Positions 1 through 6,878 of a stretch of DNA of 16,970 nt are shown piece after piece (position 1 is the stretch's first letter; each line of letters opens with the position of its first letter). The notes beneath the pieces are model-generated. The model worked only from the letters and a program-made list of their open reading frames with translations, had not been told where the DNA came from and did not search any database. A program made the position numbers and the translations under genes. This DNA comes from an uncultured Clostridia bacterium (GTDB lineage: Bacteria; Bacillota; Clostridia; Oscillospirales; Acutalibacteraceae), in assembly GCA_946186535.1 (NCBI GenBank), contig CAMHNT010000011.1, positions 1 to 16,970 on the forward strand, read 5' to 3'.

Positions 1-108
1 TTAAATTTATAAAATAATTCATTAAATCATTGATTTTCCTGATTTTATTATAACAAAATCTTAGAAATGTTACAAGTCTATAATTCTAAAATCCAAGGAA
101 AACCATGA

Positions 109-135
109 AATCAGGAAAACTTTAAATTCCTGATT
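109..135 (-). terminator. Possible weak terminator hairpin after the sensor kinase
   Basis: A 9-bp perfect stem, AATCAGGAA (109-117) with TTCCTGATT (127-135), encloses a 9-base loop about 15 bases beyond the kinase stop codon. It has no clear U-run on the minus strand, so it would be a poor intrinsic terminator. The arm at 108-119 can also pair over 12 bases with 34-45, giving an alternative longer-range structure. Confidence 0.35.
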
Positions 136-149
136 CCATATCAAAACAA

Positions 150-1652
150 TTATTTCTCAGAACTATTTTTGCTTTCCTTAGAGATACGCTTTTTAGTGAC
201 CTCTTTTTTCTTGGGAAGTCTGAACTTAAAGCACGTGTATTTGTCAACAACGCTTTCGGCTGTAATTTCGCCGCCGTGAAGCCTGATGATTGTTTTAACG
301 AGATAAAGCCCCAGCCCCATGCCGTTTTTGTCGTGACTTCTCGACTTATCCGTTTTATAGAACCTGTCAAACACAAATCCGATCTGCTCGGGCGGAATAC
401 CGGGACCTGTATTTGTGATTGAAACCCAGACGTCCGAACCTTTATCTTCAACCGAAACCTTAATGTCTCCGCCCACATTCGTGAACTTTGTCGCATTTTC
501 AACGAGGTTATAGACAACCTGATGGATCATATCCGGATCGCCTTCAATGAAAATCGGACGGTTATCCTCGAGACCTATGATATTAATTTTTCTTTCGTCA
601 ATCTTCTGTTCAAAAGTGAGAAATGTATTCAAAACCGTCGAAGAAATATCAAAACTCTGAGTGACCATTTTTAGCTCACCGCTGTCAATTCTTGAAAGAG
701 CGAGCATTGAAGTAACCAGACGCGACAGTCTTTTCACCTCAACGGTTACTATATTCAGATAGTATCTTTCTCTTTCCGGCGGAATCGTTCCGTCAAGAAT
801 ACCGTCAATAAATCCGGCTATCGTTGTCATCGGAGTTTTCAGCTCATGAGAAACATTTGCGACAAAAGCCCTTCGCATTCCCTCCGAAGCCGCAAGCGAA
901 TCTGCCATTGAATTGAAAGCTTTCGCAAGCTCTCCGATTTCGTCCTGACTCTTGACATTAACGCGAATTGAAAAATCGCCCTTACCGAAAGCCTTTGCTG
1001 CCTTGGACATCTGCTGGAGCGGCTTGGTGAGCTGATATGAAAAAATTCCTACAAAACAGAAAATCAGCGCAAACGTCACTATGCCTGCGGAACAGAATAT
1101 TTTTACAAGCGTTACAACATATTCTCTGTAGTGCGAAGCCGAGCTTGTCACAAAAACTGCGCCTATCGACACAAGTTCATCATTCTGCATAATATGAACC
1201 GGAACGCCTACTATATAATATTTAGTCTCATAAATTCCGCCAAAATCGGAAACCTCCGAAAAATTCCCGCCTATCGCACGTTCAACAAAAACGGGGTCAA
1301 TCTCCGTCTGACGATCGATACCGACGGCATTTTCAGAACACAGAAGAATTTTTCCCGATGTATCCGCAATTATTATGTCCGAATTCAATCCGTTGGAGAG
1401 AGTTCTCATCGTACCCTCGAGAATTTTCTGTTCCTTGGACCCAAAGGAAACCTCACCTGAATTCAGCGTTGCACTGTCGGTGACGGAAAGTGAAATTGTT
1501 GTTGCATTATTCTTAAGCGTTTCCCATCTCTCTGTTTCCCAGTTCTGGGTCACAAAAAAAACAATCATCACACCAAGAAGAGTAAAGCCTATCAGAATAA
1601 CGATCATACTTATATACAGATATTTTTTAAAAATAGTCTGTCGATTTTTCAT
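150..1652 (-). CDS. Membrane sensor histidine kinase (PhoR/WalK-like)
   Basis: This is a 500-residue sensor kinase that autophosphorylates on histidine and passes phosphate to the response regulator encoded just upstream. A short N-terminal cytoplasmic tail leads into a first membrane helix (about 9-32). An extracytoplasmic sensor region of about 145 residues follows, with a PAS/Cache-like look (DIIIADTSGKILL). A second helix (about 180-204), a HAMP linker (about 206-258) and HisKA with VSHELKTP (His at 269) come next. HATPase_c shows the N-box NLVENATKF, GPGIPPE, the F-box FDRFYKTD and the G2-box GMGLGLYLVK. The C-terminus is a Lys/Ser-rich tail. I chose the ATG at 1652 because GAGGGCGG lies upstream; an in-frame TTG at 1673 would add seven residues but has no ribosome binding site. 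It lies 53 bases after the regulator stop. The ligand is not predictable. Confidence 0.93.
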   Translation of the reverse strand: MKNRQTIFKKYLYISMIVILIGFTLLGVMIVFFVTQNWETERWETLKNNATTISLSVTDSATLNSGEVSFGSKEQKILEGTMRTLSNGLNSDIIIADTSGKILLCSENAVGIDRQTEIDPVFVERAIGGNFSEVSDFGGIYETKYYIVGVPVHIMQNDELVSIGAVFVTSSASHYREYVVTLVKIFCSAGIVTFALIFCFVGIFSYQLTKPLQQMSKAAKAFGKGDFSIRVNVKSQDEIGELAKAFNSMADSLAASEGMRRAFVANVSHELKTPMTTIAGFIDGILDGTIPPERERYYLNIVTVEVKRLSRLVTSMLALSRIDSGELKMVTQSFDISSTVLNTFLTFEQKIDERKINIIGLEDNRPIFIEGDPDMIHQVVYNLVENATKFTNVGGDIKVSVEDKGSDVWVSITNTGPGIPPEQIGFVFDRFYKTDKSRSHDKNGMGLGLYLVKTIIRLHGGEITAESVVDKYTCFKFRLPKKKEVTKKRISKESKNSSEK

Positions 1653-1705
1653 AGCAAAGACAACCGCCCTCAAATCAGGCCATCCGATTTCCGGATAACC
1701 GTCAA

Positions 1706-2395
1706 TTATTCCTTAACCTCAAATTTATAGCCTACGCCCCAGACTGTTTTCAGAACCCACTTGTCCGAAACTCCCTCAAGCTTTTCCCTGAGGCGCTTGA
1801 TGTGAACGTCGACCGTTCTGGAGTCACCGTAGTAGTCAAATCCCCAGACTTCGTCAAGAAGCTGATCTCTTGTGAAAACTCTGTTGGGGTTGCTCGCCAA
1901 ATGATAGATAAGCTCCATTTCCTTCGGCGGAGTATCGATCTGAACCCCGTTGACCTTAAGCTCATAGTTCGTGAGATTAATCGAAAGCTTGTCCCATTTA
2001 ACCTCTTTTACCTGTGAAATTTCAGGCTGACCCGTACGTCTCAGAACGGCGCGAATTCTTGCGACAACCTCTTTCGCCTCAAAAGGCTTTACGACGTAGT
2101 CGTCCGCTCCGAGTTCAAGACCGAGAACCTTATCGAAAACCTCGCCTTTAGCTGTAAGCATAATTATAGGGCACTGCGACTGCTTGCGTATCTCTCGGCA
2201 GACCTGCCATCCGTCAAGACCGGGAAGCATAATGTCAAGCATAACAAAATCGGGATGCTCCGATTCGAAAAGTCTCAGAGCCTCGTTTCCGTCGTTTGCG
2301 ATAACAACCTGAAAATCCTCTTTTTCGATATATAATCTCAATAATTCACAAATGTTGATATCATCATCAACTACAAGAATCTTTCCTGCACTCAT
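1706..2395 (-). CDS. OmpR/PhoB-family response regulator
   Basis: A 229-residue two-domain DNA-binding response regulator, the expected partner of the adjacent kinase. The receiver domain (about 4-118) has the acidic pocket VVDDD, the phospho-acceptor Asp54 (MLDIMLPG), the conserved Thr81 (MLTAK) and Lys103 (VVKPF). The C-terminal winged helix (about 130-227) carries the typical family stretches LIYHLASNPNRVFTRDQLL, VWGF, SRTVDVHIKRLREK and VWGVGYKF. A strong GGAGG at 2404-2408 sits 9 bases before the ATG. It resembles PhoP/WalR/PhoB-type regulators, but the subgroup, and therefore the regulon, cannot be assigned from sequence alone. Confidence 0.95.
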   Translation of the reverse strand: MSAGKILVVDDDINICELLRLYIEKEDFQVVIANDGNEALRLFESEHPDFVMLDIMLPGLDGWQVCREIRKQSQCPIIMLTAKGEVFDKVLGLELGADDYVVKPFEAKEVVARIRAVLRRTGQPEISQVKEVKWDKLSINLTNYELKVNGVQIDTPPKEMELIYHLASNPNRVFTRDQLLDEVWGFDYYGDSRTVDVHIKRLREKLEGVSDKWVLKTVWGVGYKFEVKE

Positions 2396-2533
2396 TTTAA
2401 ATAACCTCCAAACCGTAATACGGTAAATTTTTATTAATTACACAACGATCAGATTATGTAATCAGACATCTCAAAAGATTTATATACAAACAAGAAAATT
2501 AAAATTAATAATTTTTATCGTTATTTTAACAAT

Positions 2534-2542
2534 ATTATAACA
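2534..2542 (-). promoter_or_regulatory. Extended -10 promoter for the two-component operon
   Basis: The minus strand reads TGTTATAAT, an extended -10 (TG-N-TATAAT), about 140 bases upstream of the response-regulator start in an AT-rich gap. No good -35 is present at 17 bases, which fits an extended -10 promoter. This is the only consensus-like site in the gap. Confidence 0.45.
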
Positions 2543-2677
2543 AATTTCCTTATTTATATTTTCCGTCTCAGAGTGTTCCCATTTTTTACAAATTATATAT
2601 TAAAAATTGTAACTTGTGATGAACAAATTAAAAATAATACATTACTAACCATTTATATTTATTCGGCTGAACCCTTC

Positions 2678-3184
2678 TTAAAGAAAGGAAAGCGCATAAT
2701 TGCTGTAAGAGTTGTCGCCCGTAACATCACCTATAACTTCAATGAAATCGGGAATATAAACCTCCTGATCCTCATGTTGAAGCTCTACCTCAAGAGTCGC
2801 CTTATCACTCCAGAATTCATATATATCAAGCTCAACAAGCTGTCCCCTGAAATCAAAGCAGTGACGAACCTTTTTTATCGCACGGGTGTCGCTTAGTTTT
2901 TTCTCTGCGAGCCTGTTGTATTCTTCTTCAGAGATCTCCTGTTCTATTTCGATTTTACTGATACCGTTGATATTTTCCTTGTGTGTTTTAAAATATTTTG
3001 TGATGTCATGATATTCTCTTTTTCTGATCCGGTCGCCGCCGAACTCACCGCTGTCGGAAATATACATCTGCTCTATGAAAGAACTTGAATAGTTCGGCTG
3101 AGCCTTCAGGACTTCAATATCAGGCATATTTATCAGATATTTTCTTTCGATCTCAATATTCTTGCCGTTAAAATTACCGTTCAT
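2678..3184 (-). CDS. CYTH-domain protein (triphosphate-tunnel family)
   Basis: A 168-residue single-domain CYTH protein. Members of this superfamily bind di- or triphosphate substrates with divalent metal in a beta-barrel tunnel; characterised members include inorganic triphosphatases, thiamine triphosphatases and class IV adenylate cyclases. The signature ExExK is seen as EIERK (residues 11-15). Later strands carry alternating charged residues expected to line the tunnel: DRIRKR, KIEIEQEI, AIKKVR, VELDIYEF, ATLEVEL. The C-terminus GDVTGDNSYSNYALSF is typical of the family. The ATG follows AGGGG at 7 bases. It starts 21 bases after the lexA stop, so the two genes are probably co-transcribed and thus under LexA control. 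The substrate is unknown. Confidence 0.88.
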   Translation of the reverse strand: MNGNFNGKNIEIERKYLINMPDIEVLKAQPNYSSSFIEQMYISDSGEFGGDRIRKREYHDITKYFKTHKENINGISKIEIEQEISEEEYNRLAEKKLSDTRAIKKVRHCFDFRGQLVELDIYEFWSDKATLEVELQHEDQEVYIPDFIEVIGDVTGDNSYSNYALSFL

Positions 3185-3205
3185 AATTTTCCCCTATAAT
3201 AGCCG

Positions 3206-3805
3206 TCATTCATAGTTCCTTACAAGGGTTACGACCTTGCCGAGAATTTTAACCTCTTCCGTCAATATCGGTTCATAGTCCGGGTTTTCCGGCTGAAGCC
3301 TGAAATATCCGTTTTCCTTATAGAACCTCTTGACGGTTGCCTCGTCCTCGATGAGCGCAACGACGATCTCACCGTTTTCCGCAACCGACTGTCTGACGAA
3401 AACAACCGCATCTCCGTCAAAAATTCCTGCATTGATCATACTGTCGCCCTTGACTCGGAGTGCGAAAATCTCCCTGCCCCTCTTGACGCTTTCATCAACA
3501 GTCACATAGCCAAGATTTTCCTCAAACGCAAAAATAGGCATACCTGCCGTAACCGTACCGATGATCGGAACGGCAACACTTTCGGGTGTTCCGTCAGGCT
3601 TGTTGATAACTATTGCTCTTGCGCAGTCTGATTTTCTCGAAATATATCCGAGTCTTTCGAGCGTATTCAGATGCGCGTGTACGGTTGAAGTGGATTTAAA
3701 TCCCGTAGCCTCGCATATTTCCCTGACAGTCGGAGCAAATCCGTCGTCCTTTTTCTTCACCAGGTAATCATACACCTTTTGCTGACTTTTGGTTAATTTA
3801 TCCAC
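3206..3805 (-). CDS. lexA: LexA repressor
   Basis: A 199-residue SOS repressor and self-cleaving serine protease of the S24 family. The N-terminal winged helix (about 1-70) includes SQQKVYDYL, PTVREICEATGFKSTSTVHAHL and LERLGYI. The linker leads to the cleavage site Ala87-Gly88 (VTAGMP). The catalytic dyad is Ser122 (KGDSMINAGI) and Lys159 (EATVKRF). I chose the GTG start at 3805 because GAGGTG precedes it at the right distance; a TTG at 3841 in the same frame would add twelve residues that do not resemble LexA. The length fits the family. A LexA box lies on its promoter at 3889-3902, and the CYTH gene follows closely. Confidence 0.97.
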   Translation of the reverse strand: MDKLTKSQQKVYDYLVKKKDDGFAPTVREICEATGFKSTSTVHAHLNTLERLGYISRKSDCARAIVINKPDGTPESVAVPIIGTVTAGMPIFAFEENLGYVTVDESVKRGREIFALRVKGDSMINAGIFDGDAVVFVRQSVAENGEIVVALIEDEATVKRFYKENGYFRLQPENPDYEPILTEEVKILGKVVTLVRNYE

Positions 3806-3862
3806 AAAACTCACCTCTTTTGCATATATACGGCAATACAAATTACCGATTCACATGGAATT

Positions 3863-3891
3863 AGTATAACACATTTGAAATGAAAAATCAA
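3863..3891 (-). promoter_or_regulatory. lexA promoter (-35 TTGATT, -10 TATACT)
   Basis: On the minus strand TTGATT (3886-3891) and TATACT (3863-3868) are exactly 17 bases apart, and the -10 is extended (TGTTATACT). The expected transcription start is near 3856, about 50 bases before the GTG. The -35 overlaps the LexA box. Confidence 0.75.
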
Positions 3892-3902
3892 ACATTAGTT
3901 CG
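3889..3902 (-). promoter_or_regulatory. LexA operator (SOS box)
   Basis: The minus strand reads CGAACTAATGTTTG, matching the Gram-positive SOS box pattern CGAAC-N4-GTTYG, with one base departing from a perfect palindrome. Its last three bases are the first three of the -35 box, so bound LexA would block polymerase. Confidence 0.82.
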
Positions 3903-3926
3903 TAAATAATATAGTCTGTTTGAAAT

Positions 3927-4118
3927 TCATTGTTTTTTCTTTTTATTCCGTTTAATATCTTCACATTCTTTTCTGTACGGACATCCCCTGCAATGAGAAT
4001 CCCTCATCTTTTTTTCTTTGTGTAATAACACACATGCCAGCCCTGAAAGCACCATGAATATGACCACTATTATTATAACAGATACCACCAAAATAACATC
4101 TCCCAACAGTAACCTCAT
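3927..4118 (-). CDS. Small single-helix membrane protein with Cys motif
   Basis: A 63-residue protein with one strongly hydrophobic helix (about 8-32), a basic/Met stretch, then HCRGCPYRKEC (C-x2-C-x5-C) and a lysine-rich tail. The layout resembles the FeoB-associated Cys-rich membrane proteins found in many Clostridia, but no feoB is nearby, so the family name is tentative. The start is uncertain: the ATG at 4118 has no ribosome binding site, and a TTG at 4091 (residue 10) is better placed behind GGGAG. An overlapping frame (3961-4173) codes for a less protein-like sequence. The function is unknown. The gene lies upstream of the lexA promoter on the same strand. Confidence 0.6.
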   Translation of the reverse strand: MRLLLGDVILVVSVIIIVVIFMVLSGLACVLLHKEKKMRDSHCRGCPYRKECEDIKRNKKKKQ

Positions 4119-4199
4119 CTGTATTTAAGCTTACAGCAAATATCACAAAAAAATTTTTAAAACAAAAAAACATTTTAATTCTTTAAATCGCGACATTAT

Positions 4200-4228
4200 T
4201 TGACTTTTTTTCTTTGTAGGTGTAGTAT
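4200..4228 (+). promoter_or_regulatory. Promoter of the MATE exporter gene
   Basis: TTGACT (4200-4205) is followed after 17 bases by TAGTAT (4223-4228), preceded by TG. The predicted start is near 4235, giving a leader of about 28 bases with GGAG at 4250-4253. Confidence 0.6.
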
Positions 4229-4263
4229 ATATTTCATAAAATATAAAATGGAGTGTGATTTTT

Positions 4264-5646
4264 ATGACGGACCTCACCCGTGAGAATCCTACTAAAACTC
4301 TGATTAAATTCGCTCTCCCGATGGTTCTGAGCGTAGCGTTTCAACAGGTCTACAACATTGCGGATAAGCTTATAGCAGGCAGATATGCAGGCGAGGAAGC
4401 TCTGGCTGCCGTCAGTGCTTCATATCCGATAACCATGATAATAATGGCTTTCGCACTCGGAACCAATATCGGATGTTCAGTTGTTATTTCAGGACTTTAC
4501 GGCGGAAAAAAATACAGCGAAGTCAAAACCGCTGTTTCAACCTCCGTTGTGCTTGCTCTCGGCGCCGGAATCATACTTTCGGTTATCAGCTTTTTTCTGA
4601 GCGATCCTCTTCTTAAGGTTCTGAAAACACCCGAAAACATCTTTGACGATTCAGCACTGTACCTTAGAATTTACATATACGGATTCGTTTTTCTCTATCT
4701 GTACAATATATGTACAGGCGCATTCAACGCCCTCGGCAACTCCCGTACTCCTCTCTACTTCCTGATTGCGTCATCGATCGGAAATATTATTCTCGACTAT
4801 ATTTTCGTTGCAGTATTCCATTGGGGAGTTGCCGGTGTTGCTTGGGCAACATTCATTGCTCAGGGAATCTCATCGGTTCTTTCACTGATTGCGCTTCTTG
4901 TTGAAATGAAGAAAATCAAAACAACAAAAACTCCTCCCCTTCTCTCATCATCGTCAATGAAAAAAATTCTTGTTCTCGCTGTGCCGAGTATACTCCAACA
5001 GAGCTTTGTTTCGGTCGGCGGACTGCTTATTCAGGGACTTGTGAACAGCTTTGATTCTTCATCAATAATCGCAGGTTACGGTGTTGCAATTCAGCTTAAC
5101 ACATTTGCAATCACGGTTTTCAACACAGCGGGAAATGCCGTTTCAAACTACACCGCCCAGAATCTCGGAAGCGGAAACTACGAAAGAGTCAGGGAAGGTT
5201 TTCGTTCAGCTTTGAAAATCGGTGCTGTAATCGCGCTTCCGTTTGCGGCTGCCTATACGTTCGCAGGAAACTTTTTGGTCAGCGTTTTTATGGACTCACC
5301 GACTCAGGAAGCACTTCAGACCGGAAAGGAATTCCTGATCATCGTATCGCCTTTCTATTTTGTTGTAATGCTAAAGCTTTCCGCCGACGGAATTATGCGA
5401 GGCGCAAGCGCCGTAAGGTTTTTCGTAATTTCAACATTTTCTGATTTGCTTCTTAGAGTTGGGTTAGCCTATATTTTGTCGCCTTATTTCGGTTCAACAG
5501 GCATATGGCTTTCCTGGCCTATCGGCTGGCTTATTTCGGCCGCAATCGTTGTAATATTCTATTTGAAAGGCTATTGGATTCCTTCCGAGAAACGAAGCGA
5601 TATTATAGCTGAATTCAGGAAAAACAAAAAAAATACGGAAACTTAA
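4264..5646 (+). CDS. MATE-family multidrug/toxin efflux transporter
   Basis: A 460-residue polytopic membrane protein of the multidrug and toxic compound extrusion family. These proteins export drugs or metabolites by Na+ or H+ antiport. It has the family length and about twelve hydrophobic helices in two homologous halves. The first half begins NPTKTLIKFALPMVLSVAFQ, followed by YNIADKLIAGRYAG; the second half begins MKKILVLAVPSILQQSF, with NTAGNAVSNYTAQNLGSGN typical of the family. The C-terminus is short and charged (EFRKNKKNTET). The ATG at 4264 is 10 bases from GGAG; the GTG at 4255 lies too close to that site to be used. The gene has its own promoter and terminator and is therefore monocistronic. 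The substrate cannot be predicted. Confidence 0.94.
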   Translation: MTDLTRENPTKTLIKFALPMVLSVAFQQVYNIADKLIAGRYAGEEALAAVSASYPITMIIMAFALGTNIGCSVVISGLYGGKKYSEVKTAVSTSVVLALGAGIILSVISFFLSDPLLKVLKTPENIFDDSALYLRIYIYGFVFLYLYNICTGAFNALGNSRTPLYFLIASSIGNIILDYIFVAVFHWGVAGVAWATFIAQGISSVLSLIALLVEMKKIKTTKTPPLLSSSSMKKILVLAVPSILQQSFVSVGGLLIQGLVNSFDSSSIIAGYGVAIQLNTFAITVFNTAGNAVSNYTAQNLGSGNYERVREGFRSALKIGAVIALPFAAAYTFAGNFLVSVFMDSPTQEALQTGKEFLIIVSPFYFVVMLKLSADGIMRGASAVRFFVISTFSDLLLRVGLAYILSPYFGSTGIWLSWPIGWLISAAIVVIFYLKGYWIPSEKRSDIIAEFRKNKKNTET

Positions 5647-5669
5647 GAAAGCTGAAAAAATATATATTG

Positions 5670-5704
5670 AAAGCGAACCTGATCATAGGTTCGCTTTTTC
5701 TTTA
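5670..5704 (+). terminator. Intrinsic terminator of the MATE gene
   Basis: An 11-bp perfect stem, AAAGCGAACCT (5670-5680) with AGGTTCGCTTT (5687-5697), has a 6-base loop and is followed by a T-rich run. It sits 24 bases past the stop codon. Confidence 0.9.
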
Positions 5705-5809
5705 TCTTAACGGTATTCCATCAGGGCTTTTGAATCAGTTAAGATTTTATTAACCTCTATAAAAATGATCAATTTTTAAAATTGCGAAAAACTTTGACAG
5801 AGGACTATT

Positions 5810-6008
5810 AAAGTTTTTGACGCACTTTTTTTCAAAAAGTGCGCAGGTTCCAAGGGCAGCGCCCTTGGTCGCCGAAGGCATAATCCTGCCCTTTGCAAGG
5901 GTGAATTTCCAAAACAGTCCGGCGGACTGTTTTGGAAAGAGGGACGCTTTGGCAGAAAGCGTCCCTTCCTTGAGACTAAAACAAATTCTCCTCGCCGCTC
6001 CAAGGCGA
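5810..6008. repeat. Multi-hairpin modular palindromic repeat, copy 1
   Basis: A dense array of short-loop hairpins in a convergent intergenic gap. The first is 5821-5843 (10-bp stem, loop TTC). The second is 5850-5868 (8-bp CCAAGGGC stem, loop AGC). The third is 5889-5901 (5 bp). The fourth is 5906-5938 (15-bp perfect stem TTTCCAAAACAGTCC, loop GGC). The fifth is 5940-5966 (11 bp, loop GGCAG). The sixth is 5992-6008 (5 bp). A further inverted pair, AAAAACTTT (5787-5795) and AAAGTTTTT (5810-5818), brackets the left edge. The first two modules and their linkers recur at 16917-16970. It contains no plausible coding sequence; short frames through it merely read the palindromes. Confidence 0.8.
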
Positions 6009-6049
6009 CTAAATTAAGTATATTTTAAAACTGTTCACATATTTGTTAC

Positions 6050-6622
6050 TCATTCAAAAACCCTGGGTATTCCATACTCTCCGCTTGTCGGATCTCTGAA
6101 CAGATCCAGTCTCGGGGGTAAAAATGTAAAGTACGAAATCATTAAACAATAAATAACAAACAGCACAAGAGAAAGTCTATAGTACATTTCTATACACGGA
6201 GCTTTTACAACCATGCGATACGACAGAACAAATGTCAGCACCGTAAAAACAAATCCGCTCAATATATCCACAAATGCAATGTTTTTTCCGTAAATACCCG
6301 TATATGTATAATAAAAAAGCGGTATCGAAATCAGCATGAAATACAGACTAAGAACCTTTGCCGATACAAATTTTTTAAACGGGATCCTCACACAGCACAG
6401 TTCAACAAACGCCCAGAACACATAAGGTATAGAAAAAATTTTTAAATGCTCCCATACGCTTTCATTAACCGAAGAAAAAAGCGTCGCCCAGAATTGATTT
6501 CCGCTCCATTCATACATAAAATGCAATATTACCGCAGCAACAGACACAAAAACGGCACCCGAAACCTCTAACCATAGAAATCTTTTCCGGGTGCTGTCGC
6601 TTATTGATCCGTTATTCTTCAA
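6050..6622 (-). CDS. DUF6512-like integral membrane protein
   Basis: A 190-residue protein of unknown function with about five hydrophobic helices. A conserved-looking loop after the first helix reads HFMYEWSGNQF and SSVNESVWEHLKIF, which I associate with the DUF6512 family of Clostridia. The end is a hydrophilic stretch containing DLFRDPTSGEYGIP. The start is the TTG at 6622, supported by AGGTGGG six bases upstream; no ATG is better placed. The gene stands alone on its strand, between the pilus-cluster terminator and the palindromic repeat. Nothing in the context gives a function. Confidence 0.75.
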   Translation of the reverse strand: MKNNGSISDSTRKRFLWLEVSGAVFVSVAAVILHFMYEWSGNQFWATLFSSVNESVWEHLKIFSIPYVFWAFVELCCVRIPFKKFVSAKVLSLYFMLISIPLFYYTYTGIYGKNIAFVDILSGFVFTVLTFVLSYRMVVKAPCIEMYYRLSLVLFVIYCLMISYFTFLPPRLDLFRDPTSGEYGIPRVFE

Positions 6623-6722
6623 AATTATCCCACCTTTGACAAATGTTAATACATTCTATGACATGTCAACGGCGGTTATGACCATTTTCACAAACAGACC
6701 TGATTATCTTTTTTTATTTAAC

Positions 6723-6770
6723 ACTATGCTCCAATAAAAAAAGTCGACAGCCTTTTTATCGGAGAATAGT
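6723..6770. repeat. Imperfect 18-base inverted repeat
   Basis: Arms 6723-6740 and 6753-6770 pair at 16 of 18 positions (blocks ACTAT, CTCC and ATAAAAA separated by single mismatches) around a 12-base loop. It lies between the pilus-cluster terminator and the upstream region of the DUF6512-like gene. It may be an operator, a second terminator or a remnant of an element. Confidence 0.5.
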
Positions 6771-6815
6771 ATCAAGCTCAGCATTCTTTTTATTTATTCA
6801 TAAAATCTATCATTT

Positions 6816-6845
6816 CAAAAAATCCCGGTGACGAGCACCGGGATT
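6816..6845 (-). terminator. Intrinsic terminator of the pilus cluster
   Basis: A 10-bp perfect stem, AATCCCGGTG (6821-6830) with CACCGGGATT (6836-6845), has a 5-base loop and on the minus strand runs straight into TTTTTT. It follows the pilC stop by about 33 bases. Confidence 0.88.
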
Positions 6846-6878
6846 CTTTATTTTCTATTAACCTTTTTTGTACAAAGA

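Noticed and set aside
1131..1698. Plus-strand frames of about 107-109 codons opposite the kinase gene
   Set aside because: They lie antisense to a well-supported coding region and have no ribosome binding sites or recognisable domains.
4255..4263. GTG start for the MATE gene
   Set aside because: The GGAG site is only one base away from it, whereas the ATG at 4264 is at a workable distance.
5810..6008. CRISPR array
   Set aside because: There are no direct repeats at regular spacing; the structure consists of inverted repeats of differing sequence.
5776..6017. Open frames of 66-75 codons on both strands through the hairpin array
   Set aside because: They only translate perfect palindromes, have no ribosome binding sites and show no protein-like pattern; the region is better explained as a structured repeat.
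6636..6669. Promoter built on TTGACA at 6664-6669 (minus strand) for the DUF6512-like gene
   Set aside because: No acceptable -10 lies 16 to 18 bases downstream; TAGAAT (6653-6658) is too close.
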